64,000 bases of DNA from Candidatus Limosilactobacillus merdigallinarum. GTDB lineage: Bacteria > Bacillota > Bacilli > Lactobacillales > Lactobacillaceae. A model generated the notes under the pieces. It had not been told where the DNA came from and searched no databases. It worked only from the letters and a program-made list of their open reading frames with translations. A program made the position numbers and the translations under genes. Numbering within the stretch: position 1 is the stretch's first letter; each line of letters opens with the position of its first letter. The DNA lies in assembly GCA_019114515.1 (NCBI GenBank), contig DXFH01000013.1, positions 50,826 to 114,825 on the forward strand, written 5' to 3'. Positions 19,049 through 28,768 of this stretch are shown in pieces.

Positions 19049-19206
19049 AGGGAGTGTGATAGAAGTCGTTTACGACCTCGTCTTCACACCCCCGCGAGCA
19101 CATAGAGGCCCAGAGTTCGGCGTTTGCCGGGCTTTGGGCTTCATTTGTATACCGCGTTGTTTACTTTTAATCTATGTAGAGGGACTTATGTCACGTCTCC
19201 TTTTTG
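19049..19206 (+). ncRNA. Structured intergenic RNA-like element, family not recognised
   Basis: Between the permease and rplA. It contains a hairpin gggagtgtga / tcacacccc (one bulge) with inner gtcg/cgac; a helix acataga (19100-19106) / tctatgt (19171-19177) enclosing gcccagag / ctttgggc and cggc-gttt-gccg; and a 3' hairpin gggac / gtctc followed by CCTTTTTG (ends about 19206). The nested pairing and plus-strand T-tract suggest a short transcript of about 155 nt. It could equally be the processed 3' UTR of the permease mRNA or an intergenic repeat. No ORF with a ribosome-binding site is seen. Confidence 0.45.
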
Positions 19207-19221
19207 CGTTTCTAAATCATC

Positions 19222-19252
19222 AAAAAAAGAGCTGCTCAATGGCAGCCCTTTT
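19222..19252 (-). terminator. Terminator of rplKA
   Basis: gggctgc / gcagctc stem around cattga, followed on the minus strand by TTTTTTTGATG. Confidence 0.85.
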
Positions 19253-19265
19253 AATTTTGACTTAA

Positions 19266-19958
19266 TTACAGCGTATCAACATCCAGCGTTACGGAAGGAC
19301 CGAACGTTGAGGCAATTGATACGTGCTTGATGTAAGTACCCTTAACAGATGCTGGACGAGCCTTAATGATCGTGTCAGCAACGGCCTTCAGATTTTCAAC
19401 CAGCTTATCGGTGTCAAAGGAAACCTTGCCAAGTAATACAGCAACGTTACCATCACGGTCAGTCCGGTAAGTTACTTGACCAGCCTTGGCGTCAGAAACA
19501 GCCTTGGCAACGTTCATCGTAACCGTACCAGTCTTTGGGTTTGGCATTAAGCCCTTAGGACCTAATACCCGACCTAAACGACCAACTTGTGGCATCATGT
19601 CTGGCGTAGCAATAGCCACGTCAAAGTCCAGCCAGCCATCTTGGATCTTTTCAACTAAGTCCTGGTCACCAACAAAGTCAGCACCGGCATCCTTAGCGGC
19701 TTGGGCATTGTCACCCTTAGCAAATACGATCACAGTCTGGTCTTTACCAGAACCGTTTGGCAGAACCATAGCACCACGTAATTGTTGGTCGGCCTGCTTG
19801 GTATCTACGTTTAAGTTAAATGCAACTTCAACACTTGAATCGAAGTTTGCAAAATCGATATCTTTTACTAATTGAACTGCGTCGTTGGCAGCGTATTGCT
19901 TCTTGCTGTCAACCTTCTTGAGCGCATCTTGGTACTTCTTACCACGATTTTTAGCCAT
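19266..19958 (-). CDS. rplA: 50S ribosomal protein L1
   Basis: L1 stalk protein of 230 aa and usual translational repressor of its own operon. It starts [20 protein letters not shown] and contains [20 protein letters not shown]. The chosen ATG at 19958 follows AAGGAGG; the frame upstream (MKIVASVGG...) overlaps the leader and is not used. Downstream of rplK by about 90 bp. Confidence 0.98.
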   Translation of the reverse strand: MAKNRGKKYQDALKKVDSKKQYAANDAVQLVKDIDFANFDSSVEVAFNLNVDTKQADQQLRGAMVLPNGSGKDQTVIVFAKGDNAQAAKDAGADFVGDQDLVEKIQDGWLDFDVAIATPDMMPQVGRLGRVLGPKGLMPNPKTGTVTMNVAKAVSDAKAGQVTYRTDRDGNVAVLLGKVSFDTDKLVENLKAVADTIIKARPASVKGTYIKHVSIASTFGPSVTLDVDTL

Positions 19959-20049
19959 CTTGTGTTTTCCTCCTTGCAAATGTGGTCTAACGGAGTCTAT
20001 ACCTCCCACGGAAGCCACTATTTTCATCGTGACTTCGGACTGCTAATAA

Positions 20050-20475
20050 CTAGTCTTCAACAGTGAAGCCCATGCTACGAGCAGTACCTTCAATCATGCG
20101 CATAGCTGCTTCTACGTCAGCTGCGTTTAGATCTTGCATCTTAGTTTCGGCGATTTGCTTAACTTGGTCTTTGGTAACCTTAGCAACCTTCTTAGTGTTA
20201 GGTTCGCCGGAACCATGTTCAACACCAGCGGCTTTCTTCAGTAAGACGGCAGCAGGCGGCGTCTTAGTAACGAAGTCGAATGAACGGTCTTCGTAAACAG
20301 TGATAACAACTGGGATCAGCATACCCTTCTGATCTGCAGTCCGTGCGTTGAACTCCTTAGTGAAGCCCATAATGTTAATACCTGCTTGTCCAAGTGCAGG
20401 ACCTACAGGTGGAGCTGGTGTAGCTGCACCGGCAGGAATTTGCAACTTGACAACGTTTGCTACTTTCTTAGCCAC
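20050..20475 (-). CDS. rplK: 50S ribosomal protein L11
   Basis: GTPase-centre protein of 141 aa binding 23S rRNA. It begins [20 protein letters not shown] from a GTG at 20475 preceded by AAGGAGG, and shows the conserved [17 protein letters not shown]. The frame remains open upstream, but only this start fits the family. First gene of rplK-rplA; a 120-bp gap separates it from nusG. Confidence 0.98.
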   Translation of the reverse strand: MAKKVANVVKLQIPAGAATPAPPVGPALGQAGINIMGFTKEFNARTADQKGMLIPVVITVYEDRSFDFVTKTPPAAVLLKKAAGVEHGSGEPNTKKVAKVTKDQVKQIAETKMQDLNAADVEAAMRMIEGTARSMGFTVED

Positions 20476-20594
20476 GAGACAAAACCTCCTTAGTCCGTGT
20501 TGTGGTAATGATGGGGCATGAATATTTACCCCTCCCACAGTATGTGGATAGCATACCTTATTATGGTATCACACTGTCCATCATTAAACAAGAA

Positions 20595-21143
20595 TTAATC
20601 GTTAACCGTATCGATCTGGTCAAAGCCCAATTCAGCAGTCGTTTGCCGGCCGAACATTTCCAGTTCAACCTTAAGCTTCATCTTTTCATGATCAACTTCA
20701 ATCACCTTGCCAGTCAAGTCAGCGAAGGCACCAGCAATGATCTTGACATGGTCACCAACGGAAACATTGATGTCGGTACGAGCAACATCCATCCCCATCC
20801 GTTTCATAATCCGGTCAACTTCTTCTGGCAGCAATGGCGTTGGCTTGGAACCACCACCGTGTGAGCCTAAGAAGCCGGTAACGCCAGGCGTGTTACGGGC
20901 GATGTACCATGCCTGATCCGTCATCACCATTTCAACCAGCACATAGCCAGGGAAGGTCTTTTCTTCAACTTCTTTAGCCTGCCCATCCTTAACCTGACGG
21001 ACAGTTTCTTCCGGCACAATTACCCGGAAAATGTAGTCCTGCATTCCCATTGACTGTGCTCGTGATTCCAAGTTGCTCTTCACACGGTTTTCATAGCCAG
21101 AATAAGTATGCAGTACGTACCAGCGTTTTTCATTTGATTCCAC
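20595..21143 (-). CDS. nusG: Transcription termination/antitermination factor NusG
   Basis: Binds RNA polymerase and modulates pausing and termination. GTG start at 21143 after AAAGGAG; 182 aa. Begins VESNEKRWYVLHTYSGYENR (NGN domain) and ends with a KOW domain (VGDHVKIIAGAFADLTGKV). The longer upstream reading runs into the secE-nusG spacer and is not used. Cluster order rpmG-secE-nusG is the normal one. Confidence 0.97.
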   Translation of the reverse strand: MESNEKRWYVLHTYSGYENRVKSNLESRAQSMGMQDYIFRVIVPEETVRQVKDGQAKEVEEKTFPGYVLVEMVMTDQAWYIARNTPGVTGFLGSHGGGSKPTPLLPEEVDRIMKRMGMDVARTDINVSVGDHVKIIAGAFADLTGKVIEVDHEKMKLKVELEMFGRQTTAELGFDQIDTVND

Positions 21144-21255
21144 GATTGCTTCTCCTTTTAGTATTAAGTCAAAATTTGCGTAAACAAAAAAACCTCGCAC
21201 TAGACGAAGTTTCTCACCAGACATATTGTATCAGAAATTAAAGGCCGCGCAAAGA

Positions 21256-21435
21256 TTATTTAACAAATGCGAGCATCCCATGTTGGATAATCCAGTCAAT
21301 CACCGCAAAGAAAATCACGAAGAAAATCGTCAATGAGATAACGATTGACGTATCACGACGGTTTTCTTTAGCGGTTGGCCAAACCACCCGATGCATTTCA
21401 GCCCTAACGCTTTTTAAAAAACGAAATAGATGCAT
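21256..21435 (-). CDS. secE: Preprotein translocase subunit SecE
   Basis: Single-span component of the SecYEG channel, 59 aa. Starts MHLFRFLKSVRAEMHRVVWP, with the conserved VxWPT motif before KENRRDTSIV, then one membrane segment (SIVISLTIFFVIFFAVIDWI). Start ATG at 21435, just after the rpmG stop. Small but well supported by motif and by its place between rpmG and nusG. Confidence 0.95.
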   Translation of the reverse strand: MHLFRFLKSVRAEMHRVVWPTAKENRRDTSIVISLTIFFVIFFAVIDWIIQHGMLAFVK

Positions 21436-21447
21436 AACTATCCCCCA

Positions 21448-21594
21448 TTAACGAGTTTCACGGTGTAACGTGTACATGTTGCAATGCTTGCAGAATTTGC
21501 GGATTTCAAGGCGTTTATCACCACGTGGCGCAGGAACCGTATAGTTGCGCGCACCACATTTACTGCACTCTAACCCGACTTTTTTAGTGGTCAT
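21448..21594 (-). CDS. rpmG: 50S ribosomal protein L33 (zinc-binding form)
   Basis: 48 aa starting [20 protein letters not shown] with CxxC pairs at residues 10/13 and 35/38, i.e. the C+ zinc form. Located directly upstream of secE, a Firmicute arrangement. GGGAGTGG-type ribosome-binding site. Confidence 0.95.
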   Translation of the reverse strand: MTTKKVGLECSKCGARNYTVPAPRGDKRLEIRKFCKHCNMYTLHRETR

Positions 21595-21641
21595 TATACC
21601 ACTCCCTTTTTAATCACCTATTAACATTAGCATTTTTTAGC

Positions 21642-21688
21642 AACTAAAACAACTCTTCACTACTGGAGTCACAGTAATGAAGAGTTGT
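21642..21688 (-). terminator. Terminator of the sigma-factor gene
   Basis: acaactcttca (21649-21659) / tgaagagttgt (21678-21688), with inner tactg/cagta; followed on minus by TTTTAGTTG. It separates the sigma gene from rpmG-secE-nusG. Confidence 0.8.
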
Positions 21689-21699
21689 GCAAACAAATG

Positions 21700-22272
21700 T
21701 TAAGCTAATTCTTGTATAAACTTCTTTTTTGCCCTTTCTAGAGCACTCCGAACGCATTGTCGTTTACATCCCAATTTATCGGCAACTTCGTCAACTTCAA
21801 ATCCTTGATTGATTTCAACAAAGATTGTCCACTCAAATTGCGAGCAATGATCCCTAAAATGATGGTAAGTCCGTCGAAACTCTGCAACCTCAGCTGGTCC
21901 TAAATGATGATCAACAGCCATTACCTCAACATGCATGTCGGTCAGTGGTTCTAAACAACACGCAGGCACCCGTTTCTTAGCCGCCTGCTGACGGTATAAA
22001 TCGCGGATCCGATTCGTAAGGGCCTGCTTTAAGTACCAGCAAAAATGTGTCTGCTGGTCAGAATAATTGCATACCACCCGGTATAAAACCAAAGCCGCTT
22101 CTTGCTGCCAGTCATCAAGGGAAGTACTTGTTAAATGAAACTGGTACCACAATTTACAAATCAAAGGTCGGTAGCGGTTAAAAAGAATCATAAAGCTCGT
22201 GGAATCCTTGGTTCGCACTTGAGCGAGTAAGACTGCTTCCGGTGTCACTCCCAAATGTTTTTCATAATTCAT
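21700..22272 (-). CDS. Alternative sigma factor, ComX/SigH-like
   Basis: 190 aa; a divergent sigma-70-family protein. Region 2-like sequence: ILFNRYRPLICKLWYQFHL then DDWQQEAALVLYRVVCNY. The C-terminus has a region-4-like helix-turn-helix (NQGFEVDEVADKLGCKRQCVRSALERAKKKF). In lactobacilli a SigH/ComX-like gene occupies this place between rlmB and rpmG-secE-nusG, and its targets are often late competence genes. Start: ATG 22272 after TAGGAAC; the frame also continues to a TTG at 22308 without a ribosome-binding site. The 5' UTR is about 200 nt with strong hairpins, and the promoter overlaps a cre site, suggesting control by carbon status and by RNA structure. Confidence 0.8.
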   Translation of the reverse strand: MNYEKHLGVTPEAVLLAQVRTKDSTSFMILFNRYRPLICKLWYQFHLTSTSLDDWQQEAALVLYRVVCNYSDQQTHFCWYLKQALTNRIRDLYRQQAAKKRVPACCLEPLTDMHVEVMAVDHHLGPAEVAEFRRTYHHFRDHCSQFEWTIFVEINQGFEVDEVADKLGCKRQCVRSALERAKKKFIQELA

Positions 22273-22480
22273 TGTTCTAGTTCCTATGTGGAACTTCATG
22301 AAGTCCAAGTATCACAAAAAGATCTTCCCACTTGAAAACCCGTGCACCGATCATCGCACTGCCACAGCGACTTGACAGGAGGAAAAGAATAGGCTTTTCA
22401 TTTCCCATTCCTAAATGACCTTCCCCGACAAATTTCCTCGCTGTTGTCGGCTTCGGTCACTCGATTTTTTTGCTATTGTT

Positions 22481-22509
22481 AAGATAGCAGTTTATGGAAA
22501 CGCTTGCAA
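22481..22509 (-). promoter_or_regulatory. Candidate promoter of the sigma-factor gene with overlapping cre site
   Basis: On minus, TTGCAA (22509-22504) and TATCTT (22486-22481) are 17 bp apart. The -35 region is embedded in ttgcaagcgtttcca (22509-22495), which fits the CcpA consensus WTGNAANCGNWNNCW at every defined position. Transcription from here gives a 5' UTR of about 200 nt. Confidence 0.6.
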
Positions 22510-22544
22510 TAGGTGCTAATGAGCTTTTTTCTACTGATAAATTA

Positions 22545-22573
22545 AAAAATAGGCTCAAATAAGAGTCTATTAT
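22545..22573 (-). terminator. Terminator of rlmB
   Basis: aatagactc / gagcctatt stem (one mismatch) followed on minus by TTTTTTAATTT. Confidence 0.75.
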
Positions 22574-22590
22574 TAATAAATATTTTTTAA

Positions 22591-23340
22591 TTACTTTAAT
22601 GGATGACGGGAATTAAATCCTTGATAGATTAACAGACTAGCCGCCACGCTGGCATTCAAGCTTTGAACGTGGCCAAGCATCGGAATTGTTAGCATTTCAT
22701 CACAGGTTTTCTTAAGTAATGATGAAATGCCCTTTCCTTCATTACCAATGACGACACAGACTGGTCCTTTTGCATCCCAGTGGCGGTAGTCGATGCCCTT
22801 CATATCCGTACCAAATAACCACACGCCACGGTCTTTAAGTTCATTGGCTGTTTGTACCAAGTTCGTTACCCGTGCAACCGGCACATGTTCGAGGGCTCCC
22901 GCCGCGGTTTTTGCTACGACACTTGTCAATCCAACCGAACGGCGCTTAGGAATGATAATTCCATGTACACCTGCCGCATCCGCCGTCCGCATGATTGAAC
23001 CTAAGTTATGCGGATCGGCTAATTCATCGAGAATAAGGAAGAAAGGCGCTTCTCCCTTGGTTTCTGCGCACGCAAACAGGTCATCAATACTAGCGTAATG
23101 ATAAGCGGCAACCGCTAAAGCTACCCCCTGATGGTTACCATGGTCGCTTAATTGGTCCAATTTAGTTTTAGGTACGTTGGAAATTACCAAGCGTCGTTGC
23201 TTGGCTAGCTTAATAATTTCAGAAATAGCATCAGTTTTTAATCCTTTTTGAATGAATACTTTGTTGATTTCCTGATCAGATTTCAACGCAGCCACCGCTG
23301 GATGCCGGCCAATAATAAAATCATTTTCTTCAGTCTTCAT
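22591..23340 (-). CDS. rlmB: 23S rRNA (guanosine-2'-O)-methyltransferase RlmB (TrmH/SpoU family)
   Basis: SPOUT methyltransferase, 249 aa. Starts [20 protein letters not shown] (substrate-binding N-domain). The SpoU motifs are visible: [32 protein letters not shown] and [22 protein letters not shown] 23340 follows GGGGGCGGA and overlaps the end of mrnC by 11 bp, indicating co-transcription and coupling. RlmB rather than TrmH is inferred from the mrnC-cysS context. Confidence 0.9.
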   Translation of the reverse strand: MKTEENDFIIGRHPAVAALKSDQEINKVFIQKGLKTDAISEIIKLAKQRRLVISNVPKTKLDQLSDHGNHQGVALAVAAYHYASIDDLFACAETKGEAPFFLILDELADPHNLGSIMRTADAAGVHGIIIPKRRSVGLTSVVAKTAAGALEHVPVARVTNLVQTANELKDRGVWLFGTDMKGIDYRHWDAKGPVCVVIGNEGKGISSLLKKTCDEMLTIPMLGHVQSLNASVAASLLIYQGFNSRHPLK

Positions 23341-23743
23341 GTTCAATCCGCCCCCGATCGACTTGTTCAATACACCATGCACTTAATTGATCCAGTCGCT
23401 GGTATTGTCCGGACAACTTTAAATAGCCAAAGAGAGCTTCAAAGCCGGTTGACATGCGGTAAGTAAGGACTGATGTATGCTTAGCATGTGTATAGCTATT
23501 GGCATTTCGTCCCCGCTTAAAGTAAGACCACTCTTCATCACTTAAAATGTCGTCTTCCTTCATCAAGTCGATTAATGCCGCCTGTGCTTTAGCAGAAACA
23601 TAGTGGGTCGCCTTTTTCTGCAAACGGTTGGGTTTACTCATACCCAACGATAATAGGTAGGTACGTATATAGACTTCATAGACAGCATCACCGAGATAAG
23701 CTAAGGCGATACCGTTTAATTGTTCATAGTCTGCTTGTGCCAT
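23330..23743 (-). CDS. mrnC: Mini-ribonuclease III
   Basis: 137 aa; an RNase III catalytic domain without the dsRNA-binding domain, which matures 23S rRNA ends. Contains [19 protein letters not shown] with the catalytic Asp, and [33 protein letters not shown] (split here: [13 protein letters not shown] and [11 protein letters not shown]) typical of MrnC. ATG 23743 follows AAAGGAAT and is 2 bp from the cysS stop. Confidence 0.93.
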   Translation of the reverse strand: MAQADYEQLNGIALAYLGDAVYEVYIRTYLLSLGMSKPNRLQKKATHYVSAKAQAALIDLMKEDDILSDEEWSYFKRGRNANSYTHAKHTSVLTYRMSTGFEALFGYLKLSGQYQRLDQLSAWCIEQVDRGRIEHED

Positions 23744-23744
23744 C

Positions 23745-25154
23745 TTATTCCTTTCTAAAACGCGTGCCCTGTGGCGTATCCTCAATAATGATGCCCTGCT
23801 TCTTTAAATCATCACGGATTTGATCGCTTAAGGCGAAGTTCTTTTCTGCACGCGCAGCATCACGCTTTGCAATCAATGCCTTAATTTGATCATCATCAAT
23901 TTGCGTCTTCGCAGTTAATTTAACACCGAAAATGCTCAATAAAGTCTGCATTAAGGCTTTGATACCTTTAATTGCATCCGCATGAACGGTATCGTTTTCC
24001 AAGTAGTTATTGGCATACTTGACTAATTCATAGACTACAGCAATTCCGTTTTGTACGTTAATGTCGTCATCCATTGCTTCAACAAATTTTTGCTTGAAGT
24101 TCACTAATTGTTGACTAACTGCCGGATCATTGCCTTCCGCTGCATCTTTCAGACGGTAAGCCAAATTATCATAACTATTTTGAATGTGGTTTAGGTTGTT
24201 TTGCGCATCCGTTAAGTTGTCTTGGCTATACTGAATTGGCCGCCGGTATTGCGTAGTCGCCATGAAGAAACGCAAAACTTGTGCATCAACGGTCTTCAAA
24301 ATTTCATGAACAGTCACAAAGTTATGGAGCGACTTACTCATCTTTTCATTGTCTTTGCCGATCGTTACAAAACCATTGTGCATCCAATAATTAACGAACT
24401 TCTTACCGGTTGCCGCTTCGGACTGGGCAATTTCATTTTCATGGTGCGGAAATTCAAGGTCTTGCCCCCCAGCATGAATGTCAATCGTATCAGCCAGGTA
24501 CTTAGTAGACATTACTGAGCATTCAATGTGCCAGCCCGGACGACCTTCACCCCATGGCGACTGCCAATGAATTTCGCCGGGTTTAGCTGCTTTCCACAAA
24601 GCAAAGTCAATCGGGTCCTCTTTCTTATCTACTTCGTCAGCAGACACGTGTTGACTAGCACCGGTTTCCAAGTCATCAATGGATTGACCAGATAACTCAC
24701 CGTAGTGCTTAAATTTGCGTGCACGGTAATAAACATCACCATCAACTTCATAAGCATAGCCGCGGTCAATCAAACGTTGTACAAAGTTAATAATTGCCGG
24801 GATTTCGTGCGTCGGCCGTGGGTGCAGTGTAGCGGGCTCAATATTTAAAGCGGTCGTGTCTTCCATGAACACCTGGATGAACTTGTCAGCCAGCTGCGGA
24901 ACTGTGATCCCTTCAGCAGCTGCTTCTTTGATCATCTTGTCATCAACATCCGTGAAGTTGGAAACATAATTGACCTTGTAGCCCTTGAATTCCAAATAAC
25001 GACGGACAGTATCAAAAGCAACCGCACTGCGGGCGTTGCCAATGTGGATATAGTTATAAACCGTCGGCCCACAGACGTACATATTAACGACGCCTTCGTG
25101 AATTGGATGAAAAGCTTCTTTTTTACGAGTCAGAGTATTGTAAATTGTTAGCAT
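23745..25154 (-). CDS. cysS: Cysteinyl-tRNA synthetase
   Basis: Charges tRNA-Cys; 469 aa. Class I motifs: HIGNA (HIGH equivalent, near residue 36) and KMSKSLHN (KMSKS). Zinc ligands are in [11 protein letters not shown], the [10 protein letters not shown] segment and HHENE. Start ATG 25154 after AAAAGGAG; the longer in-frame start at 25190 lacks support. No T-box (no AGGGTGG-type motif) is seen upstream. Start of the cysS-mrnC-rlmB operon. Confidence 0.97.
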   Translation of the reverse strand: MLTIYNTLTRKKEAFHPIHEGVVNMYVCGPTVYNYIHIGNARSAVAFDTVRRYLEFKGYKVNYVSNFTDVDDKMIKEAAAEGITVPQLADKFIQVFMEDTTALNIEPATLHPRPTHEIPAIINFVQRLIDRGYAYEVDGDVYYRARKFKHYGELSGQSIDDLETGASQHVSADEVDKKEDPIDFALWKAAKPGEIHWQSPWGEGRPGWHIECSVMSTKYLADTIDIHAGGQDLEFPHHENEIAQSEAATGKKFVNYWMHNGFVTIGKDNEKMSKSLHNFVTVHEILKTVDAQVLRFFMATTQYRRPIQYSQDNLTDAQNNLNHIQNSYDNLAYRLKDAAEGNDPAVSQQLVNFKQKFVEAMDDDINVQNGIAVVYELVKYANNYLENDTVHADAIKGIKALMQTLLSIFGVKLTAKTQIDDDQIKALIAKRDAARAEKNFALSDQIRDDLKKQGIIIEDTPQGTRFRKE

Positions 25155-25278
25155 AACTGAGCTCCTTTTAATCACCGATTTTACTAACATCTTACCACAC
25201 TACGGCTTTTGGCAGGAGAATTCGCCCCGCAACAACTCTTAAAGCTTTGGTCACAATTTCTTCAAACTTTCCTGTTAG

Positions 25279-25428
25279 TATATAAAGCGTAGTAGAAATC
25301 AACTACTACTTCTAACCGAAACCGATTATTTTTCTATTACTCCTCCCAATAGTAACCGAAAAATATTCCTACAAAATCTTCCCCAAAGATTTAACAGGCT
25401 GTGTCTCCCAATGCACAGCCTGTTTTTT
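25279..25428 (+). ncRNA. Candidate small RNA on the plus strand upstream of cysS
   Basis: aacaggctgtg (25391-25401) / cacagcctgtt with TTTTTTG after it is a strong plus-strand terminator, yet there is no plus-strand gene upstream (genes on both sides are minus). A TATAAA at 25281 preceded by TTTCTT (18-bp spacing) could start a ~140-nt transcript containing gtagt/actac and a pyrimidine-rich, purine-poor middle. No ORF with a ribosome-binding site is present. Promoter evidence is weak. Confidence 0.4.
25391..25428 (+). terminator. Orphan plus-strand terminator
   Basis: Stem aacaggctgtg / cacagcctgtt with a short loop, then TTTTTTG. The T-tract is on the plus strand only. Confidence 0.75.
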
Positions 25429-25431
25429 GTA

Positions 25432-25464
25432 TAAAAAAGCGGCGACCAGATGTTGATCGCCGTT
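25432..25464 (-). terminator. Terminator of the dut-radA-PIN/TRAM operon
   Basis: cggcgatca / tggtcgccg stem around acatc, followed on minus by CTTTTTTATAC. Confidence 0.85.
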
Positions 25465-25497
25465 TAATTGTATTGTACGGAGTTACTTAATCCTTAT

Positions 25498-26661
25498 TTA
25501 GTTTTTCTTGTTCTTACTGTTTTCGTGATTGTCATGATCGGACGACTTTTTATCCTGATCATCACTGATTCCCCGCGTGGAATGCGACGGACGAGCAAAG
25601 ATCATCCGTCCGGCATCCGTTTGCAGAGCACTCGTAACTTCGACATTAATCAATTGATTCATGTAGAAACGACCATCTTCGACAACGACCATGGTGCCGT
25701 CATCCAAGTAGGCAACCCCTTGTTGACGCTCGGTCCCTTTCTTAACCACCGTGACTTCCAGATGTTGGCCAGGAATAACCCTTGGTCGTAGCGACTTAGC
25801 CAAGTTATTGATATTCAAAACCTGGACATTTTGGAATTGGATCACTTTATTGAGATTCCAATCATTCGTCACGATAATCCCGTCAACTTTTTTAGCTAAG
25901 GCAATGAGCTTACTATCTACTTCGGGAATATCTTCGAAGTCGCCTTCGTACATCTCAATAGGGACAATCTTTTCTTTGCGCAGCTTGTTCAAGATATCCA
26001 AACCACGCCGGCCCCGTACCCGTTTAATACTGTCGCCAGAGTCAGCGATGTATTGCAGTTCATAGAGGACAAAGTTTGGTACCAGAAGCGTCCCTTCCAG
26101 AAAACCAGTCTTGGCTAAATCATAGATTCGACCATCGATCAGGATATTAGTATCCAAAATCTTATAGTGATGATAGTTGGCATCCTGTCGTTTGATGATC
26201 GTTCCATCTTGAGCGTTGTCTTTAGGAGCACGCCTAATTGTTAATAGGCCTTTCCATTCATCTAACCGTGTTGTCCCCAACCGAAAACCGAAGTAGCTAA
26301 AGATTACCATTAATAAGATGGGTACAACATTATTAACTACGGGGATGGACAAACGCCATAAAGGAATAGAAATTAAAATTGCAAGAATTAAACCCACAAT
26401 AGTTAATAAAGCACCAAACAATAGGTATATCGGGCTCTTTTGAGTGAGATACTTTTCCACTCGCTGGGTACTCGCCAAGATCCAATTTGTTAAGGTCAGC
26501 GACAACAGCCAGAAAATGACGGCGCCAATGAAGACATCGACAACAATCATCAGTGGGCCTGAAATGTTGACCCCAATTGCCGGCCACAGCGGGCCAAAGT
26601 AGTAGTAACCAATTGCCGCACCAAACAAAGCAAACAGAATCCGAATAAACCCTTTTCGCAT
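25498..26661 (-). CDS. PIN/TRAM-domain membrane protein (YacL-like)
   Basis: 387 aa. Four N-terminal membrane segments (to about residue 130), then a PIN nuclease-like domain (KILDTNILIDGRIYDLAKTG; DSKLIALAKKVDGIIVTND with acidic residues), then a TRAM domain (PRVIPGQHLEVTVVKKGTER) and a charged, disordered Lys/Asp/His tail. The same architecture is conserved next to radA in Firmicutes; the molecular role is unclear, possibly RNA cleavage at the membrane. RBS AAAGGAGG; 21 bp after radA. Confidence 0.9.
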   Translation of the reverse strand: MRKGFIRILFALFGAAIGYYYFGPLWPAIGVNISGPLMIVVDVFIGAVIFWLLSLTLTNWILASTQRVEKYLTQKSPIYLLFGALLTIVGLILAILISIPLWRLSIPVVNNVVPILLMVIFSYFGFRLGTTRLDEWKGLLTIRRAPKDNAQDGTIIKRQDANYHHYKILDTNILIDGRIYDLAKTGFLEGTLLVPNFVLYELQYIADSGDSIKRVRGRRGLDILNKLRKEKIVPIEMYEGDFEDIPEVDSKLIALAKKVDGIIVTNDWNLNKVIQFQNVQVLNINNLAKSLRPRVIPGQHLEVTVVKKGTERQQGVAYLDDGTMVVVEDGRFYMNQLINVEVTSALQTDAGRMIFARPSHSTRGISDDQDKKSSDHDNHENSKNKKN

Positions 26662-26682
26662 CGGTTAACCTCCTTTCTTTAA

Positions 26683-28059
26683 TTACGACAAAGCTAATTT
26701 TAATGCTTCACCGATTGTAGTAACACCGATAATTTGAATATTTTCGTGTGGATCCCAACCCTGCAGGTTATTCTTCGGCACGAAAATGCGACGAAATCCT
26801 AACTTAGCGGCTTCGCGAACCCGTTGTTCGATCCGATTAACCCGCCGAATTTCGCCAGTTAAACCAACTTCCCCAACAAATGCATCCGTCGGGCGGGTTC
26901 CCTTATCACGGTAGCTAGAAGCAATGGCCACCGCAATCGCCAAATCAATAGCTGGTTCATCCAGCTTAACACCACCGGCTGCTTTCAAGTATGCATCTTG
27001 ATTTTGCAAAAGCAGGTTAGCGCGTTTTTCCAAGACCGCCATAATTAACGATACTCGGTTCCGGCTTAAACCGGTAGCGGTCCGTTGTGCGTTGCCAAAA
27101 ACGGACGGCGTGATCAATGCTTGAATTTCAACTAAGATCGGCCTAGTTCCCTCCAGAGAAACCACGACCGCCGATCCAGTGGCGTCCTTTAGCCGTTCTT
27201 CCAGAAAAATTTCTGACGGGTTGGCAACCTCTTTTAGACCATCCGTATGCATCTCAAAAATGCCTAATTCATTCGTGGAACCAAACCGATTCTTCACGGA
27301 ACGCAAAATACGGTAGGTGTGGTGCAAGTCCCCTTCAAAGTAGAGAACCGTATCAACCATGTGTTCTAGAATCTTGGGGCCAGCCAGGACACCACCCTTA
27401 GTCACATGACCGACCACAAATACGGTGATGTTCTTGCCCTTGGCAATTTGCATCAATTGGGCGGTAACTGCACGAATTTGGGAAACGCTGCCAATTGCGG
27501 ACGTGACATCCGTTGCCTGCATCGTTTGCACCGAATCGATAATCAGGTATTCCGGATTAAGGTTGTCAACCGTCGCCCGAATACTATCCATGTTTGTTTC
27601 CGGATAAATGTAGAATTGATCCCCCGCCACGCCAAGACGTTCTGCACGCATCTTAATCTGCGTGGCACTCTCTTCGCCGGAAACGTACAGCACAGAATGC
27701 CCTGCCGTACTCAGTTGACCTGACACCTGTAATAGTAACGTTGACTTACCAATACCAGGATCGCCACCAATTAGGACCAATGATCCCGGCACAATCCCAC
27801 TGCCTAAGACACGGTTGAATTCTTTCAAATTGGTTGTCACCCGTGGCATCTCATGAGTATTAATTTCATTTAGGCGCTGAGGCTTAGCCACGATTCCGGT
27901 TAAGGTTGTAGTGGTGGTGGTGGCAGGTTTCTTGACGGTTGATTGGTCAACTTCTTCCAGAAGCGTATTCCATTGGCCACAATTTGGGCACCGTCCCAGG
28001 TAACGGGGTGACGTGTAACCGCAATTTTGGCAAACGTAATGTGTTTTTGCTTTGGCCAT
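26683..28059 (-). CDS. radA: DNA repair protein RadA
   Basis: Recombination and branch-migration ATPase, 458 aa. N-terminal zinc finger (CQNCGY then CPNCGQW), Walker [12 protein letters not shown], the RadA motif KNRFG, and a C-terminal Lon-protease-like domain. Two adjacent ATGs exist; the second gives the better distance to GAAGG and is used here. In operon with dut upstream and the PIN/TRAM gene downstream. Confidence 0.96.
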   Translation of the reverse strand: MAKAKTHYVCQNCGYTSPRYLGRCPNCGQWNTLLEEVDQSTVKKPATTTTTTLTGIVAKPQRLNEINTHEMPRVTTNLKEFNRVLGSGIVPGSLVLIGGDPGIGKSTLLLQVSGQLSTAGHSVLYVSGEESATQIKMRAERLGVAGDQFYIYPETNMDSIRATVDNLNPEYLIIDSVQTMQATDVTSAIGSVSQIRAVTAQLMQIAKGKNITVFVVGHVTKGGVLAGPKILEHMVDTVLYFEGDLHHTYRILRSVKNRFGSTNELGIFEMHTDGLKEVANPSEIFLEERLKDATGSAVVVSLEGTRPILVEIQALITPSVFGNAQRTATGLSRNRVSLIMAVLEKRANLLLQNQDAYLKAAGGVKLDEPAIDLAIAVAIASSYRDKGTRPTDAFVGEVGLTGEIRRVNRIEQRVREAAKLGFRRIFVPKNNLQGWDPHENIQIIGVTTIGEALKLALS

Positions 28060-28094
28060 CATCAGCCTTCTTTCTTATTTTTATATATTAAAAA

Positions 28095-28637
28095 TTAGCG
28101 TTTGGTAGAACCAAAGCCACCTGTACGATCCAACTTTGGCTGCTCTTCATCATCCGCCGTTAAGTATGGTACAAAGATACCCTGAGCGATCCGGTCACCC
28201 TTCTTGATGTGGTAATCACGCAAGCCATAGTTAATCAACTGAACGAAGATTTCACCCTCATTATTAGGGTTGTTGTAGTAATCAGCATCAATAATGCCCA
28301 CGCCGTTTGGCAAAATCAGTCGCCGCTTAAAGGGACCGCTGGAACGGTTAAACAGCATTAAAACTTCATCTGGCTGCATATAAGCTTTAATCCCGGTTGG
28401 TACCAGGTAAGGCTGCAGCGATTGGTCCGCCAGGAGCGTTTTTTCGTCCGTTAACTCCGTGCCCTTGCGTAAATGTCTCAATGCCTTTAAAAACGGCCGC
28501 TTCCAAATTGACGGCAATACGAAGTCTTCAGATGCCTCAAAGTCGTAGCCAGCCGCCTGCTTAGTCTGTCGCTGTGGCAGGTGCAGACCCTGATCTAGCT
28601 TAGTGGAAACTATTTCAAAACCACGTTTCACTTTCAT
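28095..28637 (-). CDS. dut: Deoxyuridine triphosphate nucleotidohydrolase (dUTPase)
   Basis: 180 aa. Hydrolyses dUTP to dUMP and PPi, preventing uracil incorporation. Motifs in order: AAGYDFEAS, NRSSGPFKR, GVGIIDADYYNNPNNEGEI, KGDRIAQGIF and a C-terminal RTGGFGSTKR. Slightly longer than typical trimeric dUTPases. GAGGTGA precedes the ATG. Divergent from the acetyltransferase gene. Confidence 0.93.
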   Translation of the reverse strand: MKVKRGFEIVSTKLDQGLHLPQRQTKQAAGYDFEASEDFVLPSIWKRPFLKALRHLRKGTELTDEKTLLADQSLQPYLVPTGIKAYMQPDEVLMLFNRSSGPFKRRLILPNGVGIIDADYYNNPNNEGEIFVQLINYGLRDYHIKKGDRIAQGIFVPYLTADDEEQPKLDRTGGFGSTKR

Positions 28638-28768
28638 TCACCTCATTTTATGCATACACATTGATTGTAACATGACCTGGAACAACTTTTCGTTGCTTGA
28701 CTTTTATTTATAAAACAGTAACAATTTATGAAAGATTAAGTAGTAAAAGGTTTTGAAAGGAGCTTATC

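Noticed and set aside
25155..25200. Promoter or T-box immediately upstream of cysS
   Set aside because: No convincing -35/-10 pair or T-box motif could be found on the minus strand.
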